DNA of 8,095 nt from Rickettsiales bacterium TMED211 (GCA_002169685.1 NHJI01000038.1:7602-15696), one strand, 5' to 3'; positions 1 through 6,549 are shown, counted from the first letter of the stretch. Made by a program: numbers and translations. Notes: generated from the letters alone by a model not told the origin.

Positions 1-87
1 ACCGACCACAAGAACGAGTTGCCCCGGCCGATCTGAATGGAAGGCGAGCGGTTCGGAAACAATCGAGGGTGGACATTCTCCATCCAT
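1..87 (-). CDS. phnN: Probable PhnN (ribose 1,5-bisphosphokinase), 5' part only
   Basis: An open frame begins with ATG at 87-85 on the minus strand and runs off the window after 29 codons. The last residues, RPGQLVLVVG, look like the first beta strand leading into a P-loop (GxxGxGK would follow outside the window), as in the guanylate-kinase-like PhnN family. PhnN converts ribose 1,5-bisphosphate to PRPP at the end of the C-P lyase pathway. Its place at the end of a phn operon, 7 bases after the preceding stop codon, supports the call. Two things are odd: no good Shine-Dalgarno sequence precedes the ATG, and about 22 residues precede the beta strand, more than I recall for most PhnN proteins. 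The true start could differ. The identity rests on context plus about ten residues, so another P-loop kinase is possible. Confidence 0.6.
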   Translation of the reverse strand, partial: MDGECPPSIVSEPLAFHSDRPGQLVLVVG

Positions 88-94
88 TATTGAA

Positions 95-655
95 TTACGC
101 GGCTTGCTCTGAAGGTCGGTAGCAGTTTTGAACGTATTGGCGGAAATATGCCAATTCCGGCGTCGTCAAATCTTCGACCTTGGCACCTTCGTCCCACCGA
201 CGGAGCGCAACGGCATCGCGAGCCAATGGCGAATTGATAAATGCTTCTGCTTCATCGTGAGAAAATGGACCGCCTTGCAATTGCAGGCTCCGCACAGAAC
301 CGGCTGACAAACTATCAAAATAGCCTTCTTCGACCGTGCAGAGATAACGCTTGGCATCAACATGCATTTTTACCGGCATGCAAACATCGTCACCAAAATA
401 TTGGCGCAGGTATTTGTAGCCGATGTCTTCATGTCGATCATCCACACCACGGATAGCAGCGTCATCCCCAAGCTTATGCATCATATGACCGATATCGTGA
501 AACAGGGCAGCGGTGATCAAAGCAGGGTCACCAGATTCCCGTTCTGCCAACCACGCGCATTGTAAGGCATGCTCAAGTTGGTTAATGCGCTCACTGCCAT
601 AACGCGCAGCACCCTCATTTTCGAAGACTGAAAACATTTTTTCAATTTCTTCCAT
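95..655 (-). CDS. PhnZ-like HD-domain mixed-valent diiron oxygenase (phosphonate-associated HDIG family)
   Basis: This 186-residue protein matches the PhnZ/TIGR03276 family in length and motifs. PhnZ oxidatively cleaves 2-amino-1-hydroxyethylphosphonate to glycine and phosphate; the related TmpB acts on the trimethylated substrate. Metal-binding and active-site positions are all visible with PhnZ spacing: Y19 and E22 (PhnZ Y24/E27), H29 in INQLEHALQ, the H53-D54 pair in ALFHDIGH, H75, H98 with K102 four residues later, and D155 in RRWDE. Retention of the Tyr/Glu pair and the QLEH motif argues for an oxygenase rather than a plain HD phosphohydrolase. It lies 13 bases after phnM with a strong ribosome binding site and 7 bases before phnN, so it is part of the C-P lyase operon. 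The PhnY-type hydroxylase that would feed it is not in the window. Family call is firm; the exact substrate is unknown. Confidence 0.88.
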   Translation of the reverse strand: MEEIEKMFSVFENEGAARYGSERINQLEHALQCAWLAERESGDPALITAALFHDIGHMMHKLGDDAAIRGVDDRHEDIGYKYLRQYFGDDVCMPVKMHVDAKRYLCTVEEGYFDSLSAGSVRSLQLQGGPFSHDEAEAFINSPLARDAVALRRWDEGAKVEDLTTPELAYFRQYVQNCYRPSEQAA

Positions 656-660
656 AGTAG

Positions 661-667
661 CTCTCCT
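661..667 (-). promoter_or_regulatory. Ribosome binding site of the HD oxygenase gene
   Basis: AGGAGAG on the minus strand sits 5 bases before the ATG at 655-653. It lies in the 13-base gap after the phnM stop and fixes the start of the HD gene. Confidence 0.75.
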
Positions 668-668
668 A

Positions 669-1811
669 TTAAGCGACGCGACCGCCGTCCCGCCAAACTG
701 ACCTGATCACTGGAATATTGCCCTCCAGCCTGACACGTAAAAAATCGGCTTTTTTGCCTTCTGAGATTTCACCACGATCATCGAGCCCAACCATTTTTGC
801 CGGTGTTAACGATGCCATCGCGATCGCCTCGGGCAATTTGATTTCGGTTTGATGGGCAACCATAAAGCCACCGTGTAGAAGACTGTTGGGCACATAGTCC
901 GAAGACAAAATATCCAGTAACCCTTGGTGTGCCAGTTCCATTGCGGAAATGTTGCCGGAGTGAGAACCGCCAAGAACAAGATTTGGCGCACCCATCAGCA
1001 CTTTCATTTTGTGGCCACGCGCAGCATGGGCTGCCTCCAGAGTCGTTGGAAACTCCGAAATTGTCACACCTTCACCGGCGGCTTCTTCAACATGCGCGAT
1101 AATCGCATCATCATGGCTCGCCAGGGGCACACCGATTTTTTCGGCATATTCCACCAGAATAGAACGGTGCTTTCGACTGTATCGACTTTGATCAACCTTT
1201 TGTTGGGCGATCATCCGATCAATTTCGATGTCACTAATCGAATACTTACCCTGGTAATATTCACGGTATTTATCTTCATCAACGAACTGACGCTGTCCAG
1301 GTGTATGGTCCATGATTGAAACCAGTTTTAGGTTTTTCTCTTCAGCGAATCCTTCGAACTGATCGATCACGTCCGAACAAGAAATTTCGCAGCGGATATG
1401 AAGCAGGTGCTCACACCGCAAAGTGTTTTTCTTTTTTTCGGTTTTTATAGCCTGCGCGATCCTCTTCGCATTGCTTCGTAGATTCTCGCTTGGCCAGGTA
1501 TCCCCAACTCGAATGGCGTCCAGAACTGTTGTTACACCGGAAGTTGCCATTTGTGCATCGTGTGCCATGACGGCGGCCTCGGAAGGCCAGGAAACACCGG
1601 GGCGCGGTTTAAAGTGTTTCTCGAGATTGTCGGTGTGAAGTTCGACAAAACCTGGCAGAAGATAATCCCCTTCAAAGTCTTCAGCTTGGGTCAGATCAGA
1701 CATACTTTCATCAATCTGAGAGAACAATCCATCAGTCACAACGACTGAACCGTCGATGACATCTGTCGGTGTGACAATCTTGGCGTTCGTGATTAGGAGG
1801 TCTTTATTCAC
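669..1811 (-). CDS. phnM: Alpha-D-ribose 1-methylphosphonate 5-triphosphate diphosphatase PhnM
   Basis: PhnM removes pyrophosphate from ribose 1-phosphonate 5-triphosphate, giving the 5-phosphate that PhnJ cleaves. The 380-residue length is normal for this amidohydrolase-superfamily enzyme. Family motifs run in order: PGFVELHTDNLEKH (about 53-66, with the HxD metal motif at H59/D61), MAHDAQ (82-87), HIRCE (138-142), MDHTPGQRQF (167-176), SHDD (232-235), EFPTT (253-257), GAPNLVLGGSHSGN (274-287) and SSDYVPNSLLHG (303-314). The start is GTG at 1811, giving a GTGA overlap with the phnL stop; GGGAG lies 7 bases upstream, inside the phnL end. The reading MNKDLLITNAKIV fits the usual PhnM N-terminus, so this start is likely right. 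No key residue is missing. Confidence 0.96.
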   Translation of the reverse strand: MNKDLLITNAKIVTPTDVIDGSVVVTDGLFSQIDESMSDLTQAEDFEGDYLLPGFVELHTDNLEKHFKPRPGVSWPSEAAVMAHDAQMATSGVTTVLDAIRVGDTWPSENLRSNAKRIAQAIKTEKKKNTLRCEHLLHIRCEISCSDVIDQFEGFAEEKNLKLVSIMDHTPGQRQFVDEDKYREYYQGKYSISDIEIDRMIAQQKVDQSRYSRKHRSILVEYAEKIGVPLASHDDAIIAHVEEAAGEGVTISEFPTTLEAAHAARGHKMKVLMGAPNLVLGGSHSGNISAMELAHQGLLDILSSDYVPNSLLHGGFMVAHQTEIKLPEAIAMASLTPAKMVGLDDRGEISEGKKADFLRVRLEGNIPVIRSVWRDGGRVA

Positions 1812-2509
1812 GCCGCTACTCCCAATTCTTTCAGCAGCAACTCTCGATCCGCGACCGCATCACGGACTTCCTTGTCATGGAAAATACCTAGAATTGCTGA
1901 GCCGTTTTGTTTAGCTTCTTCAATGAGACCGACAACGACTTGGCGATTTTCTGCATCGAGTGAAGCGGTCGGTTCATCAAGAAGGAGCGCCGGGTATTCA
2001 ACAATAAAGCCGCGCGCCAGATTGATGCGTTGCTGTTCTCCACCAGAGAAAGTCGATGGTGCCAAGGACCACAGGCGTTCTGGGATATTCAACCGCGCTA
2101 ACATTTTAGCGGAGCGTTCCCGTGCCTCGTCTAGATCAACACCCAGAATACGCAATGGCTCCATAACAATCTCAATGGCAGATACGCGCGGCACAATCCG
2201 CAAAAACTGTGTAACGTACCCAAGTGTATACCGGCGCAAATTTACGATCTCCCGTGGCGCGGCTCGGGTAATATCTAATGCAGTTTCCGGCGGCCCGACG
2301 TGAACGGAGCCTTCAGTTGCCAGATAGTTTCCGTAAATGCATTTAAGCAGGCTGCTTTTGCCAACTCCGGAAGGACCGGTCACGACGACGCACTCGCCAG
2401 AAGAAATTTTCAGATCAACAAGATTGAGAACCGGCAACGTGATGCCACCTTGATTGTGGAGTGTAAAAGACTTTGAAAGGCCTTCGATTTGGATAAAGGA
2501 TGTTGTCAT
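1808..2509 (-). CDS. phnL: C-P lyase ABC-type ATP-binding subunit PhnL
   Basis: This 233-residue ABC ATPase has no membrane partner in the operon. PhnL works with PhnG, PhnH and PhnI in forming the ribosyl phosphonate, and with PhnK it can dock as an ABC dimer on the C-P lyase core complex (known from E. coli). Visible motifs: Walker A GPSGVGKS (45-52), Q-loop Q101 in YVTQFLRIVPR, signature FSGGEQQRINLARG (154-167), Walker B LLLDEP (175-180) and switch histidine H211 in IFHD. The YVTQFLRIVPRVSA stretch and IFHDKEVRD ending are typical of PhnL and separate it from PhnK. ATG follows phnK by 9 bases with a perfect AGGAGG; its stop overlaps the GTG of phnM. Confidence 0.95.
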   Translation of the reverse strand: MTTSFIQIEGLSKSFTLHNQGGITLPVLNLVDLKISSGECVVVTGPSGVGKSSLLKCIYGNYLATEGSVHVGPPETALDITRAAPREIVNLRRYTLGYVTQFLRIVPRVSAIEIVMEPLRILGVDLDEARERSAKMLARLNIPERLWSLAPSTFSGGEQQRINLARGFIVEYPALLLDEPTASLDAENRQVVVGLIEEAKQNGSAILGIFHDKEVRDAVADRELLLKELGVAA

Positions 2510-2514
2510 GCTGG

Positions 2515-2520
2515 CCTCCT
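2515..2520 (-). promoter_or_regulatory. Ribosome binding site of phnL overlapping the phnK stop
   Basis: AGGAGG on the minus strand shares two bases with the phnK TAG stop (TAGGAGG) and lies 5 bases before the phnL ATG. Ribosomes ending phnK would therefore stop on the phnL initiation site. Confidence 0.85.
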
Positions 2521-3292
2521 AATTCTGCAAAATCGATGAAACGAGAAGTTGCGAATAAGGGTGCTGCGGGTCATCGAGAATCTGATCTGTCAATCCACTT
2601 TCCACGATTTCGCCGCGGCGCATCACGATCATTCGATGTGCCAGCAACCGTGCAACGACCAAATCATGGGTAACGATAATGGCAGCCAAGCCAAGATCGG
2701 AAACAAGCGTGCGCAGCATATCGAGCAAACGTGCCTGCACGGAAACGTCTAATCCACCGGTCGGTTCATCCATGAAAACCAAACGCGGTTTGGTTACCAG
2801 ATTTCGCGCGATTTGAACGCGCTGCTGCATGCCTCCGGAAAAGCGGGTTGGCAGATCGTCAATCCGTTCAAGATCAAATTCAACCCGTCCCAACCATTCA
2901 CCGGCATCATCACGAATTTTACTGTAATTTCGCTCGCCAACAGCCATGAGTCGCTCGCCGATATTTGCCCCGGCACTCATATCCATCAGCAAGCCGTCGC
3001 GCGGGTTTTGATGAACAAACCCCCAATCGGTACGCATCAAAAAACGGCGTTCCGGCTCAGACATGTCAAAAATGTTTTTCAAACCGTCGCATCGTGTTGC
3101 ATAGCGAACAGTTCCTGCGTCTGGCTCAAGACGGGCCGACGTACAGTTTAAGACAGTAGATTTTCCGGAACCGGACTCGCCAACAACTGCGAGAACTTCG
3201 CCTGGCCAGATATCAAATGAAATGTTTTTGCAGCCCCTAATCGCACCGTAAGTTTTCTTAAGATCCGTAACGCTTAAAATTGGTTCGTCCAC
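2519..3292 (-). CDS. phnK: C-P lyase ABC-type ATP-binding subunit PhnK
   Basis: This 257-residue ABC ATPase resembles oligopeptide-transporter ATPases but belongs to the soluble C-P lyase machinery; in E. coli PhnK binds PhnJ on the PhnGHIJ core. Motifs: Walker A GESGSGKST (38-46), Q-loop Q95 in FVHQNPRDGLLMDMSAGANIGERL (92-115, the HQNPRDGL form typical of PhnK), signature FSGGMQQRVQIARNL (151-165), Walker B LVFMDEPTGGLD (171-182) and switch H209 in VTHD. The C-terminus (HPYSQLLVSSIL) is the OppD/PhnK-type tail. The start is GTG at 3292-3290, overlapping the phnJ TAG by one base (TAGTG). The Shine-Dalgarno is short (AGGA) and close, so initiation probably depends on coupling to phnJ. Confidence 0.95.
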   Translation of the reverse strand: MDEPILSVTDLKKTYGAIRGCKNISFDIWPGEVLAVVGESGSGKSTVLNCTSARLEPDAGTVRYATRCDGLKNIFDMSEPERRFLMRTDWGFVHQNPRDGLLMDMSAGANIGERLMAVGERNYSKIRDDAGEWLGRVEFDLERIDDLPTRFSGGMQQRVQIARNLVTKPRLVFMDEPTGGLDVSVQARLLDMLRTLVSDLGLAAIIVTHDLVVARLLAHRMIVMRRGEIVESGLTDQILDDPQHPYSQLLVSSILQN

Positions 3293-4212
3293 TATTCCTG
3301 TCCCCTAACATCGGTATCTTGGTGATTATTCTTTACTTGGCTGGTCCCTTCCCGCACCCGATCGGCACAGTAGTCACTGTCCGAGCAGACGAACATCCGA
3401 TTGCCTTGATCGTCGACAATTACCTCGTCCAGGAAGCTATCGGTAGACCCACACAGAGAGCAGGATTGCTCCCATTTTTGGATTTCAAAGGGATAATCCT
3501 GAAAGTCGAGGCTCTTGACTTTGGTATAAGGTGGTACCGCATAGATACGCTTTTCCCGACCGGCGCCGAACAATTGCAAAGCCGGCATATTGTCCATTTT
3601 CGGATTATCGAATTTGGGTATCGGTGACGGCCGCATAAGATATCGTTCATTCACAATGACTGGATAATCATAGGAAGTGCTGATATGTCCGTATTTTGTT
3701 ATATCCTCGTATAGCCGGACATACATCGAGCCATATTCATATAGCGCATGCATTTTCCGAGTTTCAGCTTCACTTGGTTCCAGCCAGCGTAAAGGCTCCG
3801 GGATTGGCACCTGATAAACCAAAATTTGCTGCTCTGATAATTCCGTTTCCGGAATGCGGTGACGAGTCTGAATCAATGTGGCTTCAACAGTTTTTTCCGT
3901 GGTCTCCACGCCGGTTGTTTTTTTAAAAAACTTCCGGATGTTGACAGCGTTCGTCGTATCGTCAGAACCTTGATCAATAACCTTCAACGTGTCATCTGGA
4001 CCAATGATACCGGCCGTAACCTGGATGCCACCGGTTCCCCAACCATACGGCAACGGCATTTCCCGACCGCCAAATGGTACTTGGTACCCGGGAATTGCAA
4101 CTGCCTTCAATATGGAGCGCCGGATCATTCGCTTGGTTCCTTCATCGAGGAAGGCAAAGTTGTATCCATCGGCGGAGGATTTGCTGTGAGCTTCTGGAGA
4201 TAAAATATTCAT
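3292..4212 (-). CDS. phnJ: Alpha-D-ribose 1-methylphosphonate 5-phosphate C-P lyase PhnJ (radical SAM enzyme)
   Basis: PhnJ cuts the C-P bond, releasing the alkane (methane from methylphosphonate) and 5-phosphoribosyl 1,2-cyclic phosphate. At 306 residues it is somewhat longer than the E. coli protein because of about ten extra N-terminal residues before SADGYNFAFLDE and a short C-terminal tail. The catalytic set is complete: C251, C254 and C276 as [4Fe-4S] ligands (QSCSLCGS and FVCSD) and C282 as the thiyl-radical cysteine, with the same 3/22/6 spacing as E. coli C241/C244/C266/C272. G42 in VAIPGYQVPFGG corresponds to the glycyl-radical Gly32. The PSPIPKFDNPKMDNMPALQLFGAGREKRIYAVPPYT block (196-230) is near-invariant in the family. 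Start ATG lies 3 bases after the phnI stop; a GGAGG 14 bases upstream is rather far, so coupling to phnI is likely. Confidence 0.98.
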   Translation of the reverse strand: MNILSPEAHSKSSADGYNFAFLDEGTKRMIRRSILKAVAIPGYQVPFGGREMPLPYGWGTGGIQVTAGIIGPDDTLKVIDQGSDDTTNAVNIRKFFKKTTGVETTEKTVEATLIQTRHRIPETELSEQQILVYQVPIPEPLRWLEPSEAETRKMHALYEYGSMYVRLYEDITKYGHISTSYDYPVIVNERYLMRPSPIPKFDNPKMDNMPALQLFGAGREKRIYAVPPYTKVKSLDFQDYPFEIQKWEQSCSLCGSTDSFLDEVIVDDQGNRMFVCSDSDYCADRVREGTSQVKNNHQDTDVRGQE

Positions 4213-4215
4213 TCT

Positions 4216-5319
4216 TTATTCCGCAGCCTCCGGCAGATTATCATCGAACTCTTTCCGCATGCGACGCACAAGTTCGAGCTCCGATTGGAAATCCACGTAA
4301 TGAGGCAATTTTAAATGTTGGAGAAAACCGGACGCTTCGACGTTATCGGAATGTGACAATACAAACTCTTCGTCTTGGGCCGGCGCGGATGGCTCTTCGC
4401 CCAGTTCGCGCGCTCTCAAGGATCGGTCCACCAGGGCCATCGACATGGCTTTGCGTTCACAGTGGCCGAAAGTGAGCCCGTAACCCCTGGTAAATTGTGG
4501 TGGGATTTTAGCTGACCCGGCAAACTGGTTCACCATGTCGCATTCTGTGATGGTGATTTCACCAATCTCAATAGGAAAGCCAAGTTCCTCTGGTGTAAAT
4601 TCAACTGCAACCTCGCCGACACGAATTTCACCAGCGAATGGATGATTTCGGCCATACCCGCGCTGTGTCGAATACCCCAGCGCGAGCAAATAACCTTCGT
4701 CACCGCGCGCCAGATTTTGAAGTCGCACAGCGCGCTCCGTCGGATACAAAACCGGCTCTCGCGTAAGATCAACTGGTTCGTGATCCGCTTGATCCGGTTT
4801 TTCCTCTTCGATTAACCCTTCTTGACCGAGGAAATCAGCAACCCGCGGCATACGCGGACGAGATAACGGCTCAGCATCGTCCGCCATCTCCGTTTTTGCC
4901 GCTTTAATGTTTTCATCCATGAGATCAAAATCTAAAAGGCGATGCGAATAGTCATAGCTTGCACCCAAAACTTGTCCACCGGGAATGTCTTTGAAGGTTG
5001 CTGAAATTCTGCGACGCACTGTCATGTTCGACGTTTCAAGTGGCTCGCTCGTGCCCAGTCGAGACAACGTGGTGCGATAAGCGCGTAGCAGGAAAATTGC
5101 TTCAATAATATCACCTTGCGCCTGCTTGATGGCCAGGGCGGCCAACTCTCTATCCGCGATCGAGCCTTCGGTCATAACGCGATCGACCGCCAATCCCAGC
5201 TGTTCTTGAATTTGTTTAAGGGAGAGTTCCGGCACCTCTTGATCACCACGACGTTCCGTCGCCAGCAAATCAAGAGAGTTTTCAATGGCTTTTTCGCCAC
5301 CTTTAACAGCTACATACAT
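4216..5319 (-). CDS. phnI: C-P lyase core subunit PhnI (ribosyl-phosphonate triphosphate synthase)
   Basis: PhnI displaces adenine from ATP so that the phosphonate becomes attached to C1 of ribose 5-triphosphate, acting with PhnG, PhnH and PhnL. The protein has 367 residues, slightly longer than E. coli PhnI. Recognisable blocks: MYVAVKGGEKAI at the N-terminus, LAVDRVMTEGSIADRELAALA (43-63), EAIFLLRAYRTTL (73-85), DIPGGQVLGASYDYSHRLLDF (111-131), ARGDEGYLLALGYSTQRGYGRNHPFAGE (204-231) and DNVEASGFLQHLKLPHYVDFQSELEL (325-350). H335 and H340 match the PhnI zinc-ligand pair His328/His333 near the PhnJ interface. Residues 137-185 form a variable acidic linker. The ATG lies inside the phnH 3' end (10-base overlap), 5 bases after a strong GGAGGT. 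Confidence 0.97.
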   Translation of the reverse strand: MYVAVKGGEKAIENSLDLLATERRGDQEVPELSLKQIQEQLGLAVDRVMTEGSIADRELAALAIKQAQGDIIEAIFLLRAYRTTLSRLGTSEPLETSNMTVRRRISATFKDIPGGQVLGASYDYSHRLLDFDLMDENIKAAKTEMADDAEPLSRPRMPRVADFLGQEGLIEEEKPDQADHEPVDLTREPVLYPTERAVRLQNLARGDEGYLLALGYSTQRGYGRNHPFAGEIRVGEVAVEFTPEELGFPIEIGEITITECDMVNQFAGSAKIPPQFTRGYGLTFGHCERKAMSMALVDRSLRARELGEEPSAPAQDEEFVLSHSDNVEASGFLQHLKLPHYVDFQSELELVRRMRKEFDDNLPEAAE

Positions 5320-5930
5320 GGCTGACCTCCAAACATCGTCGAACGCGGCAGTGCACAGACTTTGTCATTAGCCGTAAAAATGAGATCAATCCCTTGTGGG
5401 AACATCTCCGCCATATCTCGTCGTTCTTGCCAAAAGGCTTCTGGAATACCTGGTATTTTCAACGATTTTGTCGTTTCAATGCCGGGCCCGGTAAGTTCCA
5501 TACCGCCAGCATCTCCAGATATTTCCGGCACTTGAATGATCATTGTCGCAGAACGATCAGGTAGTTCACTGGTTCCGATCTTAAACATCGACAATTCGGG
5601 AAGATTTTCCAGGTCGGAGATCAGAACAAAATCAGCTTTCTCAGCAACAGGCGTTACCGTGCAGCCGCAATGAAAGCCGAGGTAGGATGAAATTTCCTCG
5701 CTATCAAAACCGCTATCAAGCCATACATTTACCTCGAAATCGAGTAGCGTCAGGCAAATCGCTGCGGCGGCTGTGTCCATACCTTCTGGTGGGTTGAGGC
5801 CGACCGAAATTTTCTCAATTTGGCCTGGATAGGAATTTGCCCGCAGCAAAGCCCGAAAAGTTGCTTGGCTATCAAAGACCGGACTTTCAAATCCGCTCAG
5901 AACTTTATTCTGGGTAGTTACCTGATTCAT
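5310..5930 (-). CDS. phnH: C-P lyase core subunit PhnH
   Basis: PhnH is a non-catalytic or pseudo-enzyme subunit of the PhnGHIJ core complex, with a fold related to PLP-dependent transferases but without the cofactor lysine (family knowledge). The 206-residue length is slightly above the roughly 194 of E. coli. Family features visible are an N-terminal FDSQATFRALLRANSYPG block (19-36), TAAAAICLTLLDFEVNVWLD (53-72), the LTGPGIE turn (146-152), and FPQGIDLIFTANDKVCALPRST (177-198). ATG at 5930 overlaps the phnG TGA as ATGA, and its last codons carry the Shine-Dalgarno and start of phnI. The mid-region (84-105) is the least conserved part. Nothing appears broken. Confidence 0.94.
   Translation of the reverse strand: MNQVTTQNKVLSGFESPVFDSQATFRALLRANSYPGQIEKISVGLNPPEGMDTAAAAICLTLLDFEVNVWLDSGFDSEEISSYLGFHCGCTVTPVAEKADFVLISDLENLPELSMFKIGTSELPDRSATMIIQVPEISGDAGGMELTGPGIETTKSLKIPGIPEAFWQERRDMAEMFPQGIDLIFTANDKVCALPRSTMFGGQPCM
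5325..5330 (-). promoter_or_regulatory. Ribosome binding site of phnI inside the phnH coding end
   Basis: GGAGGT on the minus strand encodes the Gly-Gly near the PhnH C-terminus and lies 5 bases before the phnI ATG. It decides the phnI start that overlaps phnH by 10 bases. Confidence 0.8.
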
Positions 5931-6415
5931 GCGTCGTCCTCGCCTCTGACCATTGTGAAAAAATCAACCTTCGTTGCATCGGCTGCTTTAAGTTTTTGTG
6001 CACGAAGGCGCTCTTGCTTGCTTTCTAAGGGCAAGATCAAAGAGGCTTGCAAAGCTTCCTGGTGATCCGGATTCTGCAGTAGAGCATCAAAAACAGCAGC
6101 AAGTTCGGCATGACGTGTACCGCGGCCGGCGATATACCCATGGCCGATGGAGCCGTCCTGCATTTGAACGCTGCACCGGGTCATCGTCACCTCGCCGAGA
6201 TTGAATTTTTCACCCACTCCACCGGCACGACCGCGTACCATGATCAGGCCTGTTTCCGGTCGTCGGAGAAAGTCATAAGCAGGTTTATCTCTTAGTTTGT
6301 CCCAAGCAGCATCGAGCGCATCTATTTCTGACTTGGCGAGAATCGACATCCATCTTTGACGCGCACCCTGTTCGCCGGGCGCGTGGTTGGCATTCTTTTC
6401 AATTGATATAGCCAT
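5927..6415 (-). CDS. phnG: C-P lyase core subunit PhnG
   Basis: PhnG is the first gene of the operon and a subunit of the PhnGHIJ complex needed with PhnI for joining phosphonate to the ribose of ATP. The 162-residue product is slightly longer than E. coli PhnG. Motifs of the family appear in order: RQRWMSILAKS (19-29), PETGLIMVRGRAGGVGEKFNLGEVTMTRCSV (53-83), and GSIGHGYIAGRGTRHAELAAVFDALLQ (88-114). The C-terminal third is charged and helical (LESKQERLRAQKLKAADATKVDFFTMVRGE). ATG at 6415 is chosen because it is the first in frame and leaves about ten residues before the conserved part; no strong Shine-Dalgarno is seen. A divergent promoter region lies immediately upstream. Confidence 0.94.
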   Translation of the reverse strand: MAISIEKNANHAPGEQGARQRWMSILAKSEIDALDAAWDKLRDKPAYDFLRRPETGLIMVRGRAGGVGEKFNLGEVTMTRCSVQMQDGSIGHGYIAGRGTRHAELAAVFDALLQNPDHQEALQASLILPLESKQERLRAQKLKAADATKVDFFTMVRGEDDA

Positions 6416-6469
6416 TGTTCGATGCCCGATCTAGTTTTATTTACTGGACGACAAACTAACCAAAACAAT

Positions 6470-6498
6470 ATGACTGTTTTTTTACGTAAATGTGAAAG
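6470..6498 (-). promoter_or_regulatory. Weak candidate Pho box array facing phnG
   Basis: On the minus strand, CTTTCAC (6498-6492), ACGTAAA (6487-6481) and CAGTCAT (6476-6470) lie at exact 11-base intervals with AT-rich 4-base spacers ATTT and AAAA. The outer two units resemble the PhoB half-site CTGTCAT; the middle one is poor. A TTAGTT about 10 bases further downstream (6459-6454) could serve as a degenerate -10 for the phn operon. The spacing is suggestive but the matches are weak. Confidence 0.3.
6481..6490. repeat. Perfect 10-base palindrome TTTACGTAAA
   Basis: TTTACGTAAA reads the same on both strands. It lies near the middle of the divergent promoter region, so it could be an operator for a dimeric regulator, or chance in AT-rich DNA. 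Flanking bases do not extend the symmetry. Confidence 0.35.
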
Positions 6499-6517
6499 TT
6501 TTGCGACGAGACTGTAA

Positions 6518-6535
6518 CCGTCATAGAGCCGTCAT
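6518..6535 (+). promoter_or_regulatory. Candidate PhoB-binding Pho box facing the EEP-DUF1045 operon
   Basis: CCGTCAT-AGAG-CCGTCAT is an exact 7-base direct repeat with a 4-base spacer, the architecture of the Pho box (consensus CTGTCAT N4 CTGTCAT). Each half differs from the consensus only at its second base. It is followed 8 bases later by TATAGA, in line with PhoB promoters where the box replaces the -35 element. The position suits phosphate-starvation control of the gene starting at 6594, and possibly of phnG as well. Assignment is by pattern only. Confidence 0.6.
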
Positions 6536-6543
6536 AAAAATAC

Positions 6544-6549
6544 TATAGA
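6544..6549 (+). promoter_or_regulatory. Candidate -10 element of the EEP-DUF1045 operon
   Basis: TATAGA lies 8 bases beyond the candidate Pho box and would place transcription start near 6556, leaving a leader of roughly 38 bases before the start codon. The alternative TACTAT (6541-6546) overlaps it. Confidence 0.45.

Noticed and set aside
95..655. HD protein read as a generic HD phosphohydrolase
   Set aside because: The Y19/E22 pair, the QLEH motif and exact spacing of the metal ligands match PhnZ-type oxygenases better.
924..1319. 131-codon open frame on the plus strand
   Set aside because: It is antisense to the conserved core of phnM, with no ribosome binding site or family motif.
1872..2303. 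143-codon open frame on the plus strand
   Set aside because: It lies wholly antisense to phnL, whose conserved motifs account for the sequence; the translation has no recognisable domain and is a coding shadow.
2519..3292. PhnK read as an oligopeptide ABC transporter ATPase
   Set aside because: The sequence resembles OppD/F, but its place between phnJ and phnL, the HQNPRDGL motif and the lack of permease genes fit PhnK.
3280..3627. 115-codon open frame on the plus strand with a hydrophobic start
   Set aside because: It is antisense to the cysteine-bearing end of phnJ; the hydrophobic run is the complement of conserved phnJ codons.
4074..4475. 133-codon open frame on the plus strand across the phnI/phnJ junction
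   Set aside because: It is antisense to two firmly identified genes and shows no protein-like motif.
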